From: Pseudanabaena sp. lw0831
GTDB lineage: Bacteria > Cyanobacteriota > Cyanobacteriia > Pseudanabaenales > Pseudanabaenaceae
DNA length: 64,000 nt
Assembly (NCBI RefSeq): GCF_016584665.1
Contig: NZ_BBJB01000077.1
Coordinates: forward strand, 1-64,000
Reading direction: 5' to 3'
Both the position numbers and the translations under genes were made by a program. Shown one piece after another: positions 26,552-35,937 of this stretch (the first letter of the stretch is position 1; each line of letters starts with the position of its first letter). The notes under the pieces were generated by a model that was given only the letters and a program-made list of their open reading frames with translations, had not been told where the DNA came from and made no database searches.

Positions 26552-28388
26552 ATAGGGCTTGCTGAAAAAGAGACTAAGCGGAAAGTAGTGTGCAAAGAGG
26601 AAGAAGGTAACACTTTGACGGGTGCGACCTTCATATGATACCTTCTCAAATTAGCGAAATCCTTGCCTAGTAAAGCTTTCATCAAATCCATTCAAAAATT
26701 ATTTCCTGAATTAGGGAAAGCCAGAATCCTTACACAGTAACGGGTTATCAAGTGGAGGTCGCACCCACTTTGACTGTCTACCAGAAAATAGCCAAGAAAG
26801 AGAACTAAAGCTAAAGAGTTGTTTCTCAAAAGGAAGAAGAAAGAGTTGCCAGCAAAACATAAGCAAAGAAAAACCGAAAAAAACAAGCCGCTTGAGCAGC
26901 GATTCCAAATTCATCACCAAGAAATTGATAGCGATCGCGGTTTCCGAAGTATTGGCTAACTTAGTCATCACGCAGTCTAAGCCAAAGCGACGCTTAGCCT
27001 GCCCAAACTTGCCTTCAATGTGATTGCGAATCTTAGCATCTTCAAGAGATTGCTTGCGAATGACCGCCAAATCATCGGGTACAGGTCTGCCCAAAGGCGG
27101 AGCCGTAATCCGAATACCCAAATTTCGACAATAGGCGCGATTGCTGCGAGTGCGGTAAATCTGGTCAAAGTAAACCGCTTCAGGGTAATGTCCAAAGCGA
27201 GATTTAAACAATTCTACTTGATGCTGTAAATCCCCCGATTCATTGAAGTTATCCCAACTGAGATGGTCGAGAAATACCTTGCCATCAACACAACTAACCG
27301 AGAGTTTGGCTCCAAACTCTACAGGTGTTCCCGCCTTGCCTCGAACAATGGGACGCACATGGGGTTGAGTGAGACTAACGATACGAGCTTCAATGCGATG
27401 ACAACGTTGGTCATACATCCATTGTTGTTGTCGAAATACTTCACTGACCACCAACAAACTCCGATAAAGATGCTTGCTCAACTCTGTCAGTAATGCACCT
27501 GCGGATACCAAAGAATCAATATGACCGAGATTGCGACGTACATATCCCAATTGTTGCCGAATTGCTTTGCGTAACTTTTTGCCCTTGGTTTGGCGTTGTT
27601 TGGTGATGGCTAGATAGGCTGTCCTTGCTTGAAGACGATAGGTGCGCGGTTTCTTTGGTAATTGGGCTTTCACTTGTTCGTAAAGTGCATCAACGATCTT
27701 TTCGGTGACTACTCTTGCTTGATTCAATAGGTTGATGTCAGTGGGATAACGAATATCGGCTGGCGCGACTGTTGCATCTAGTAGCAATTTGCCTTGGTTC
27801 GGTGGTTCTTCTTCTTTCTCTTTCTCTTCTTCTTGACCTTGACCTTGTCCTTCTTGCTTCGATTCGATTGACCGTTTTACGATCTGTTCGTTGATTCTGC
27901 CGATGATCTCTAGGTTCAATCGTTTGCGAAAGTGTACCATCATGCTGGCTTCAAAGGGGGCTTTGTCGCTGTATTCTGATATCCCTAGAAAGTATTGCAA
28001 ATATGGGTTCTCGCGGATCTGTTCTACTGTCTCTTCATCGCTTGTCCCTAATTTCTCTTTGATGATCAGCGCTCCCAGTGCCATCCGAAAACTCTTGGCT
28101 GGCGCTCCTTCTCCTGCACTGAATTGTTCTGCATATTCATTCTCAAAACTTTCCTATGGGATTAGTTCTGCTAACTTTACCCATCGATTCTCTCCTGATA
28201 GTTTCCCATTAAATGGAAGATAGAAGTTCTCGAATGATAGTTGTCCTTTGGCGGAACGTCGGCACATAAGATTTTATTGCTGCAAGGCTTTTTCTTGCTT
28301 TTATGCTTTTTCCTTGCATTTTATCAGTTTTTATCATCCTTGAAAACCATTAATATCAACTGTTTCTGCCTTTCTCAGCAAGCCCTAT
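26552..28388 (-). mobile_element. IS5-family insertion sequence
   Basis: The element is bounded by perfect 14-bp terminal inverted repeats, ATAGGGCTTGCTGA at the left and its complement at the right, and flanked by CTAG on both sides (26548-26551 and 28389-28392). CTAG agrees with the CTAR target duplication of IS5-type elements. It is 1837 bp long with one transposase gene on the minus strand. The flanking genes are both truncated; see findings. Confidence 0.9.
26711..28267 (-). pseudogene. IS5-family transposase with an in-frame amber codon
   Basis: The full frame begins at ATG 28267 (MCRRSAKGQLSFENFYLPF) and would give 518 residues. A TAG at 28154-28156 interrupts it in the stretch VKLAELIP*ESFENEYAEQF, where relatives have Trp. 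Downstream the frame is intact from MALGALIIKEKLGTSDEETV, with DDE-type regions KLLLDATVAPADI, VYFDQIYRTRSNR and RNHIEGKFGQAKRRFG. The shorter product from ATG 28084 (457 residues) lacks the N-terminal domain. It is probably inactive unless TAG is read through or supplied in trans. Confidence 0.85.
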
Positions 28389-28889
28389 CTAGATCGACCC
28401 TTTGTGACTGGCGATTACATCCGCCTACCAGGAGGAGAATTAGGCAAAGTAGAAAGTATTGGTTTGCGATCGACCAAAATTCGCTCACTTGGTACTGGCA
28501 CAATTATTGTCATGCCCAATTCGATTTTAGTTAGTGTCGAGATTGAAAATGTGACTCTTGCAAAAAAAATTATGGTGTTACTATATATGGATTTTGCGGC
28601 AGTTTTAGGGGAACGCGAACACGCTCTGGTGCAGCAAGTAATTATGGAGAAAACCTCTTCATTATCAGGAATTGATGCGAATAGCACTAATATTTCTGAT
28701 GCTGATGGCACGGGTAAACGATTGCGCGTTAGCTTCGCAATTCTCGGCTCTCAAGATAATGCGATCGAGGTGCGTAAACGTTTACTAGAGCTAGCAAGTG
28801 TCGAAATTGCGAGATCTCTTTCCGAACAGGGAATTGTTTTTACGATGGAAGATCCGACAATCTATGTCCAGTCACCACTTACCATTTGA
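28389..28889 (+). pseudogene. MscS-channel remnant, 5' end lost at IS element
   Basis: The frame reads LDRPFVTGDYIRLPGGELGKVESIGLRS from the IS edge, the start of the MscS beta domain, and continues to the normal C-terminus (166 residues). All membrane helices are gone. A start at 28404 exists, but the product would be a soluble fragment without a pore. It is distinct from the intact MscS-cNMP gene at 3725-5161. Confidence 0.9.
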
Positions 28890-28927
28890 TTAATGTGATA
28901 AATTAGGGATATCCCTTTGAGAAGTCG

Positions 28928-28967
28928 CAAAAAGAGAGTGGCGCGGCTTCGTGTCACTCTCTTTTTG
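28928..28967. terminator. Hairpin between MscS remnant and amylosucrase gene
   Basis: Arms CAAAAAGAGAGTG flank a GCGCGGCTTCGTG core between two convergent 3' ends. Confidence 0.8.
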
Positions 28968-28969
28968 TG

Positions 28970-30922
28970 TTATGTTTCTGTCAACCAGTAAAACTGATAA
29001 CCTTGCAGAACAATGCACTCATCATGTTGAGATGGCTTCTTACCGCTATATAAATCGATAAACTGACTATAGGCGCTAAAACCTGTGTGACTTAAATCTG
29101 ACAGGTCTAAATATTGCGGATTGACATCAAAATTAGCTAGAACAAGCACTTTCTCGGATGGACGCTGATGATCGAATCGAATAAAACCAAGTAGATGTTC
29201 GTTCTCTAATTGCAGTAATTCGCGGTTATTAAAGTCAGCAAATGCAGAGATTTCTTTGCGAATAGAAATCATCTTTTTCATGGCAGTGAAGATTGCATAC
29301 TTTTCTGTGCCTTGTTTTTTGCGTAACTCCGCTTTTTCCCAATCAATTTTTGGACGGTGCACCCAGCGATTATCATTGCATTTGATAGGATCTTCACTAA
29401 AGCTGTAATCATTAAGTACGCCTAATGCATCACCGTTATAAATCATAGGAATTCCACCAAAGGAGAGAATAATTCCATGCAGCAAGAGAATTCGATTAAT
29501 AGCTTCGGAAATCAATTTTTTATCTTCAGTCTGTAATGCGGATTCTAACCCGACTAGGGAAGCCAGTGAACCACAGATACGCCCATCACCAGTGGATTCA
29601 TTGTGCATAAATTCCAATCCTCTCGCTGAACCGTCAAACTTACCGCTAAAGTAATCAATTAAAAAGCGTCTGTGAGAATGAGGTTCGTAGCCTGCTAAGC
29701 GAATATCATTGTCGTCAAAGCCAAAACCAATGTCATCATGACAGCGTACATAATTCAGCCAAGTCGCTCGTTCCAATTTATTGGGCAAGCTCTTTATACC
29801 TTGACTGAGGAGCTTTGTGTTTTTTGTAGCAACTCCATCCCAGAGTAATGCCATTAAAGTTGCATTATAGGCAATTTCGCACTCTTTGGCAACGATCGCA
29901 TCTTCGCCAAAATACTTAATTACTTCAATGGGAGCAACGATCGCTTCGGCAATAAATAACACTCCTGGGGCAGTCACCTGACAACAGTCCTTCATTAACT
30001 GCAAAATCAGATGTGCCTTGCGCTCATTTTGGCAAGAAGTTCCAATCTTTTTCCACAAAAAGGCTACCGCATCGAGGCGCAACACGTCCACGCCCTGATT
30101 TGCCCAAAACAGAATAATATCAAGCATTTCAATGAATACAGTGGGATTGCTGTAATTCAAATCCCATTGATAATCATGGAAAACTGTCATCACCCATTTT
30201 CCCATTTCAGGATTCCAAGTGAAATTCCCTGGATCGGTTGCAGGAAAAACTTCTGGCATACTCTGCTCAAACATATCAGGGACTTCTCGACCTTCAAAAA
30301 TATAGTAATAGTCTTGAAAACGACTATCGCCCTTCATGGCTTGCCTTGCCCATTCATGTTCGTCAGAAGTGTGATTGAGAACTATATCTAGAACCAGCAA
30401 AATATCTCGCTTGCGGAAATCTTCGGCAATAAGACGAACATCTTCCAAATCACCCACACTCTCATCAATTTGGCGAAAATCACTGACCGCATAGCCACCA
30501 TCGCTTTTACCATCAGGGCATTTCAAAATCGGCATAATATGCACCATATTGATGCCCAATTCTTGAAAATAACTGCTTTTGCTCACTAGATCGCTGAGGT
30601 TGTCAGCAAATCCATTGGAATAAAGCGCCATCCCCACCCATTTTTGGGACAAAAACCAGTTGTGGTCTTTTTCTCGCTGAATATCCAAACGCTCTAATTC
30701 TGGAGAGCGATCGATGTAGCCTTTCGCCATAGTTTCCACTAGACGCAACATTTGCAATTTAAAATCATCGCGATGTCCATACAGTGTATAGAAAAGCGAA
30801 TGGATTGCGTAGAAATTTGCCCCAAGACGAGTATAAAAATGTCGCAAATCTTGGCGACGAATTTCAGGCTTTAAATCGTCAAGGATAGAATTTAAAAGTG
30901 AGTGAGAAATCTGCTCGTACAT
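28970..30922 (-). CDS. Amylosucrase (GH13 subfamily 4)
   Basis: The 650-residue size and motifs match amylosucrase: the N-terminal helical region, LDIVLNHTSDEHEWA, nucleophile Asp in GVDVLRLDAVAFLW, acid/base Glu in LFIAEAIVAP, and transition-state Asp in VRCHDDIGFGF. The enzyme transfers the glucosyl unit of sucrose to alpha-glucan, releasing fructose, or works as a sucrose hydrolase/isomerase. It is the last gene of a sucrose-synthesis cluster, 49 bp after the phosphatase, so it probably turns over the sucrose made by its neighbours. Confidence 0.92.
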   Translation of the reverse strand: MYEQISHSLLNSILDDLKPEIRRQDLRHFYTRLGANFYAIHSLFYTLYGHRDDFKLQMLRLVETMAKGYIDRSPELERLDIQREKDHNWFLSQKWVGMALYSNGFADNLSDLVSKSSYFQELGINMVHIMPILKCPDGKSDGGYAVSDFRQIDESVGDLEDVRLIAEDFRKRDILLVLDIVLNHTSDEHEWARQAMKGDSRFQDYYYIFEGREVPDMFEQSMPEVFPATDPGNFTWNPEMGKWVMTVFHDYQWDLNYSNPTVFIEMLDIILFWANQGVDVLRLDAVAFLWKKIGTSCQNERKAHLILQLMKDCCQVTAPGVLFIAEAIVAPIEVIKYFGEDAIVAKECEIAYNATLMALLWDGVATKNTKLLSQGIKSLPNKLERATWLNYVRCHDDIGFGFDDNDIRLAGYEPHSHRRFLIDYFSGKFDGSARGLEFMHNESTGDGRICGSLASLVGLESALQTEDKKLISEAINRILLLHGIILSFGGIPMIYNGDALGVLNDYSFSEDPIKCNDNRWVHRPKIDWEKAELRKKQGTEKYAIFTAMKKMISIRKEISAFADFNNRELLQLENEHLLGFIRFDHQRPSEKVLVLANFDVNPQYLDLSDLSHTGFSAYSQFIDLYSGKKPSQHDECIVLQGYQFYWLTET

Positions 30923-30971
30923 GGAATTGTCCTCGAATCTTCTGTTTTGCTAATTATTTTTTTGCTAGAAC

Positions 30972-31817
30972 TTATACAAGTAATTTTTGTATGTCTGGAT
31001 GGTAGTGGGCAATCCCTTCCAAAATTCCTCCGCTGTAGTTCCCATTCATGCCCAAAAAACCACCCTTGGCTAAATACAAATAGTTTGTATTCCCTAGTTC
31101 CTTTGCTTGCCTTTGAGACTGTTCAATAACATCCTCATGGGCATTTGCAACTAAAATAGAAGGCACGGAACTAATCAACAATGGCATATCATTACCACTG
31201 TCACCCGCAAACACTGTATTGCTGTAATCAAAACCCAGTTGGTTCATCAGAAATTCCACGGCATGAAATTTAGTTGCATGAGCTGGCAATATGTCTAATA
31301 AGCCGATCGCTTTGGCTTCATCAACGCTATAGATTAAACTGGCGGCAATATTTTGTTCTTCAAGGCGAAGTTTGATGTAATGCTGTAAAGACTCTTTTTC
31401 GACCTCTAAGGGCAGATAATAACTGAGTTTAAAACGGCTTTGTTGATCGGGTTCTTGTAAAATCAAATGCGAGATTTCGGTTAAATCCAGAAACAATGGC
31501 TCTAAGTCTATAGCATTTAAACCTTGCCAATCCCCCGCGATCTTTTTTGACCAGCTTTGCCAAGATTTCCAGCGATCGCCATCGAGTTGATAAATCGTGC
31601 TACCAACATCGCCAACAACCCAATGAGGTGCTGGTAAATCATACTCTTGAATTGCTTCTTGGATTAATGTCAAATTCCGACCGCTCACATATACCAAACA
31701 TACTTCTAGACGGCTTACAAAAAGGTTAAATATTGACCGCGCTTCAGGGGATTCTGGTTGGTTTCCATTCGGTAATAAGGTGCGATCGAGGTCAGTACAA
31801 ATCAATAATTTCTGCAT
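30972..31817 (-). CDS. spp: Sucrose-6-phosphate phosphatase
   Basis: The 281-residue HAD-family protein starts MQKLLICTDLDRTLLPNG, with both catalytic Asp of the DxDxT motif. It also has the Ser/Thr motif YVSGRN, Lys-containing SRFKLSYY and FAGDSGNDMPLL. It removes phosphate from sucrose-6-phosphate, the last step of sucrose synthesis. Its gene lies between sucrose-phosphate synthase and amylosucrase. Confidence 0.95.
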   Translation of the reverse strand: MQKLLICTDLDRTLLPNGNQPESPEARSIFNLFVSRLEVCLVYVSGRNLTLIQEAIQEYDLPAPHWVVGDVGSTIYQLDGDRWKSWQSWSKKIAGDWQGLNAIDLEPLFLDLTEISHLILQEPDQQSRFKLSYYLPLEVEKESLQHYIKLRLEEQNIAASLIYSVDEAKAIGLLDILPAHATKFHAVEFLMNQLGFDYSNTVFAGDSGNDMPLLISSVPSILVANAHEDVIEQSQRQAKELGNTNYLYLAKGGFLGMNGNYSGGILEGIAHYHPDIQKLLV

Positions 31818-31846
31818 AAGTTGTGTTTGAATTGGTTGAAAATTTT

Positions 31847-31888
31847 ATAGTAAGGATAGCCCCGCCGAAAGCGGGGCTATCCTTCTAT
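31847..31888 (-). terminator. Hairpin between sps and spp
   Basis: AAGGATAGCCCCGC pairs with its complement around CGAAA, and the structure covers the sps stop codon. It could lower transcription of the downstream genes. Confidence 0.75.
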
Positions 31889-34023
31889 AAATTAAAGAAA
31901 TCATAGTGGGCGATCGCCTCTAAAATTCCACCAGCATGGGCGCTATCCGCAAAATAAACGCGATCGGTATCGTTCAAGGCTAATAACTCTTCACGGTGAG
32001 GATTATCAACTACTACACCCAAAGTATTACCGCGCAGCATATCTGCATCGCCACCCGATCCACCATTTACCAAAACCTGCTCCAATGGAATATTCCATTG
32101 TCTAGCGACATATCGCAAAGCCAGTCCCTTAGAAGCTCTAGCAGGTACAAAGTCTAAATATTGACCAAAGGAAAGAGTTGTATTCACAGACAACTCCTGT
32201 TGACGCAATAGGGTTAAAATTTCCTCCATTGGCGGTGCAATGTTCGCATCGTAGTAATAGGAAACCTTAAACCGACTTTGCTGATCCTTCTGTTGCAGCG
32301 TTATACCTGGCAAGGGATCGATAATGCGGCGTAATACTTGCGGTGTCCATAAACGATCAATATGATAATGCCAAGCAACATCGGCAGTAAATCGAGGCGG
32401 ATAGTAAATCTCGGTGCCTAAACTGGTAATTAAAACATCAGGAGTGGGAATACCATAGGTTTTCAAAATTTTGAGAACGGAATCTAAGCGGCGACCTGTG
32501 GCGATGCCAAATAAAAACTTCCGATGTTGTTGGCGAACAAGTTGAATAAATTGCGACAACGCTTCCGCATCCCCCAATAGGGTATTGTCGATCGCTGTAA
32601 AAATCGCCCGCTTGCGATACTGACTTGATTTGGTTAGTAATGCTGGCTTTGGTAAAGGCTCCTGTTTTAAGATTAACGGTTGAATCTTTTGGATATAGGC
32701 GTGAGCGTGAGCATCCCATGAATAGAATTTGGCAACACTTTTTAAACCATTTTCGGAAAATTGCTGCCAAAGCGTAGCATCTTCGAGGATTTTCAATAAT
32801 GCTTCAGCGATCGCCTCTCCATTGAGAGGATCGACCAATAAACCGTTATGACAATTACCAATGATATCTACTGGACCACCATTTTCTGTGGCAACTAAGG
32901 GCAATCCACTCGCCGCAGCTTCTAATAGAGTTAATCCAAAAGGCTCAGTTAGAGCAGGATTCACAAAAATGCCTTTGGAGTTAGCCGCTAATCGATAAAT
33001 ATCCGCAACTTCACTAGAGCTATGATGTTTCGGTAAAGCGACTAGCCCATAAAGATCATAGCAATCCATTACCAGCAATAACTCAATTAAAACATTTTGC
33101 GCCCCTTCATTCAGTTCCCGAATATCGTCGCGATTGCCTGCCACAACTACTAAATTAGCTACTTCTTGAAGACGTGGCGATCGCCCATAAGCTTCTAGAA
33201 GTGTGACAATATTTTTGCGCTCATCGGGTCGGCATAGGGCAAGAATAATTGGCTTATCAGGATTATTGAGAAACTTTATTAAAACATCCTTGAAAGCGAT
33301 CTCCTCATTGCGATCGGTCGATGGATAAAACTGCTCTAAATCGGTTCCAGGAGGGATAATCGCCATTTTTTCTGGCGTATAATAATCGTAAAGTTCGTAC
33401 TGATCTTCAATTTCATTACGAGTGCTAGTAATTACCAAATCAGCATTACTTAAAGTATCTTCTTCCGCACTCACCCTCTGGAGCATATGATAGCGCTCTT
33501 CGACCTGTTCTAGCGTCATCCCAGAGGCAAGCAATCTTCGCAGTTTATCCCGTCCCAAAGAATGCCCTGTATGGATTAGCGGCAAACCTGTTAAATGGGA
33601 AAGGCGCACTCCCACATATCCCGCATCGGCGTAATGACTATGGATAATGTCAGGCAATCGTCGCTGTTCGAGTAACCATGTAAATAGGCGATCGGTAAGG
33701 CTATCAAGATGACTCCATAATTCTTCTTTGGGAATATAGGCTTCAGGACCTGCTTCAATCCGCACAATCTGGACATTCTCTGCTAAATCTTCAGTCACTG
33801 CGCTATAGTCAGCATCCACAGCATCATCAATGATCAGCCTCGTGACCAAATCAACGCGCTCTACATTCGATTGCTTGCCAAGAGCTTTAGCTAGTTCCAC
33901 AACATATTTTGTCTGTCCTCCAGTATCGGCATCTCGCCCTAGTTCCAGATTTTGACCTCTAATCAATCCATGAACGCTGATGAGCAGAATATACAATGGC
34001 TTGTTCTCGGAGTTGTTGAACAT
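31885..34023 (-). CDS. sps: Sucrose-phosphate synthase with inactive phosphatase-like domain
   Basis: The 712-residue protein has a GT4 glycosyltransferase region (HGLIRGQNLELGRDADTGGQTKY at the N-terminus, HSHYADAGYVG, EPFGLTLLEAAASGLPLVATENGGP) and a HAD domain from about residue 460. In that domain motif I reads FTAIDNTLL, so the nucleophile Asp is Ala and phosphatase activity is not expected. It condenses a nucleoside-diphospho-glucose with fructose-6-phosphate. The free phosphatase encoded next door supplies the missing step. Sucrose in cyanobacteria serves as a compatible solute and carbon store. Confidence 0.95.
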   Translation of the reverse strand: MFNNSENKPLYILLISVHGLIRGQNLELGRDADTGGQTKYVVELAKALGKQSNVERVDLVTRLIIDDAVDADYSAVTEDLAENVQIVRIEAGPEAYIPKEELWSHLDSLTDRLFTWLLEQRRLPDIIHSHYADAGYVGVRLSHLTGLPLIHTGHSLGRDKLRRLLASGMTLEQVEERYHMLQRVSAEEDTLSNADLVITSTRNEIEDQYELYDYYTPEKMAIIPPGTDLEQFYPSTDRNEEIAFKDVLIKFLNNPDKPIILALCRPDERKNIVTLLEAYGRSPRLQEVANLVVVAGNRDDIRELNEGAQNVLIELLLVMDCYDLYGLVALPKHHSSSEVADIYRLAANSKGIFVNPALTEPFGLTLLEAAASGLPLVATENGGPVDIIGNCHNGLLVDPLNGEAIAEALLKILEDATLWQQFSENGLKSVAKFYSWDAHAHAYIQKIQPLILKQEPLPKPALLTKSSQYRKRAIFTAIDNTLLGDAEALSQFIQLVRQQHRKFLFGIATGRRLDSVLKILKTYGIPTPDVLITSLGTEIYYPPRFTADVAWHYHIDRLWTPQVLRRIIDPLPGITLQQKDQQSRFKVSYYYDANIAPPMEEILTLLRQQELSVNTTLSFGQYLDFVPARASKGLALRYVARQWNIPLEQVLVNGGSGGDADMLRGNTLGVVVDNPHREELLALNDTDRVYFADSAHAGGILEAIAHYDFFNL

Positions 34024-34162
34024 AATTCGTCAACCTAAATATAAACGACAACAAAATTTGGGCGAATAATTGGGGCGATCGCACTAAAAATGCTTGATAA
34101 TCAACGCTTAACACGCCAATTTCGCAAATATGCTCCTAAAAAATTACTCAATAATAAATTAC

Positions 34163-34741
34163 TCAATTCACCTTAGCATCTGAACAAACTAAAAATTTAG
34201 AACTCACGAATCCTCTAACACCATTTTCATCAACTACTTCTGTCCAATATCCCACAAAGCCTTTGTAAGTAACAATAGCACCTGTTCGCAAAGGGCCAAT
34301 TATTGGGGATGACAAACTAGCAGATTGGCGGATGTTCAGATTTGAACCATCTAATGTTTTGACTCGCATTGTCCCATTAAATGTTGAACTTTCATCGGAA
34401 CTTACTCTCAAATCTCTAGTCCGCACCCATCCTGTTAGCCCTCCCTTTAGTCTGATTTCCGACCAATCTCCAGTTCTATCAGAGATTTCAAAAAGAACTT
34501 CAGTTCCAGCAGAGACAAGTTTAATAACCTCAGCACCGCGATCGTCAGCATAGTAGTTTGGATGTTTAAAAACTTCTGCTCCACCCTCAACATTTCCAAT
34601 AATTCTAAAGGCAGTATTACAAATATTTGTCGGCTCATTTTCTCTCAAAGCCTCCTCAAATCCATTAGCACTTGTGGTAATGGATAAAGGCAAACAGACT
34701 AAAAAAGCAAACAATAGATTAAAATATAATGGAGATTTCAT
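34163..34741 (-). CDS. Secreted tandem SH3b-domain protein
   Basis: The 192-residue protein has a signal peptide (residues 1-26, ending SANG) and two bacterial SH3 domains. The first is at about 40-108 (EVLFEISDRTGDWSEIRLKGGLTGWVRTRDL). The second is at about 125-188 (SNLNIRQSASLSSPIIGPLRTGAIV, GFVSSKFLVC). Such proteins usually bind cell-wall peptides. Two Cys residues may form a disulfide. There is no catalytic domain. Confidence 0.85.
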   Translation of the reverse strand: MKSPLYFNLLFAFLVCLPLSITTSANGFEEALRENEPTNICNTAFRIIGNVEGGAEVFKHPNYYADDRGAEVIKLVSAGTEVLFEISDRTGDWSEIRLKGGLTGWVRTRDLRVSSDESSTFNGTMRVKTLDGSNLNIRQSASLSSPIIGPLRTGAIVTYKGFVGYWTEVVDENGVRGFVSSKFLVCSDAKVN

Positions 34742-35047
34742 GTTGTTAGTCTTGATGTTTACAATATTTACAACAGACTTTATTTTTGCCTATTAATCTA
34801 GATTAACGCAAAAAAGCTCAAATATTTATTAAGTAAGTAAGACTCAATTGGTATTTCAGATAATTGTTTTAGATTGAAAGACTGTAATGAACGTTTTACA
34901 ATAAGTTTATCCGTAGCGACCTCCAATGTTTGAAATTTCTATCACGCAAAACTCGCACAAACTTCGATCTTTTGATTGAGGCTGACATCCATCAAAGTAC
35001 TATCAAGCCAATACTTTCCAAGCCAAATCTCAGAACTAGAGAACATA
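34742..35047. other. Gene-free intergenic stretch
   Basis: This 306-bp AT-rich region separates the divergent SH3b and GGDEF genes. I see no ORF, hairpin of the local family or RNA gene. It presumably holds both promoters. Confidence 0.6.
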
Positions 35048-35920
35048 ATGAAATCACTTATTAATCTGCTTTTTAAACCTAATCAAAAGATAAACAAGAA
35101 TGAGGAATTTATCTTAATTTTTCTAATAATTTCATTGGTGGGTTTGATTGCGATTCTCGACTATTTTACTGGTTCTGAGATCAGATTTGGATTAATGTAT
35201 GTAATACCAATTCTTCTGTCTGCCTCAATTAATAGACGTTTCGGCTTCATCATTGCTATTGTTACTGCGCTATTAGCCCTTTCCATGGATTTATATTTGC
35301 AGCATTACTCCGATCGTCATATTTACTATATTTGGGAATTAATTACACGAGGGACAATTTTTACTCTTGTTGCTCATTTACGATCAAACTTGATGTATTT
35401 CATACTGAGAGAAAGTGAATTAGCCCGTACCGACCATCCAACGGGTGCTATGAATTTGCGTGCATTTAGCGAACAGTTAGAAACTGAAATCTATCGAGCA
35501 AGTAGATATTGTTGTCCACTGACGATCGCTTACATTGATATTGATAATTTTAAGACGATCAACGATACGCTTGGACATAGCGAAGGAGATAGAGTTCTTT
35601 GTGCTGTGGTTGCAACAATCAAGTAGCACATAAGAAAGTCAGATATAATATCACGGCTAGGCGGTGATGAATTTGCAATTCTATTGCCAGTTGCAGATTG
35701 GGATGATTCGCATACGATCGTCAATACGCTCCGAGATCATCTAATGGATAAAGCCCATAAAAATAGTTGGACTATAACATTTAGTATCGGCGTTCTAATT
35801 TGTATCGAAATACCTCCTAACGGAGAGCAATCGATCGAAGCCGCCAATAGTTTAATGTATAGCGTCAAGCAACAAGGAAAAAATTCAATCAATTATTCCC
35901 TATTCAGTAAAAATAATTAG
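35048..35920 (+). pseudogene. Membrane diguanylate cyclase interrupted by an amber codon
   Basis: From ATG 35048 the frame encodes about five membrane helices and a GGDEF domain (YIDIDNFKTINDTLGHSEGD). A TAG at 35624-35626 falls in VATIK*HIRKSDIISRLGGDEFAILLP. The same frame then continues without a shift to 35920, including the intact GGDEF active loop. Relatives usually have a polar residue at the TAG, so a single CAG to TAG change explains it. Without read-through the product lacks the catalytic half. It would have made c-di-GMP. Confidence 0.9.
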
Positions 35921-35937
35921 AAATTGGAATTCAAAAA

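Noticed and set aside
35048-35920. Frameshift or two separate genes at the GGDEF locus
   Set aside because: Both halves are in the same frame and only a TAG separates them, so it is one gene with a nonsense codon.
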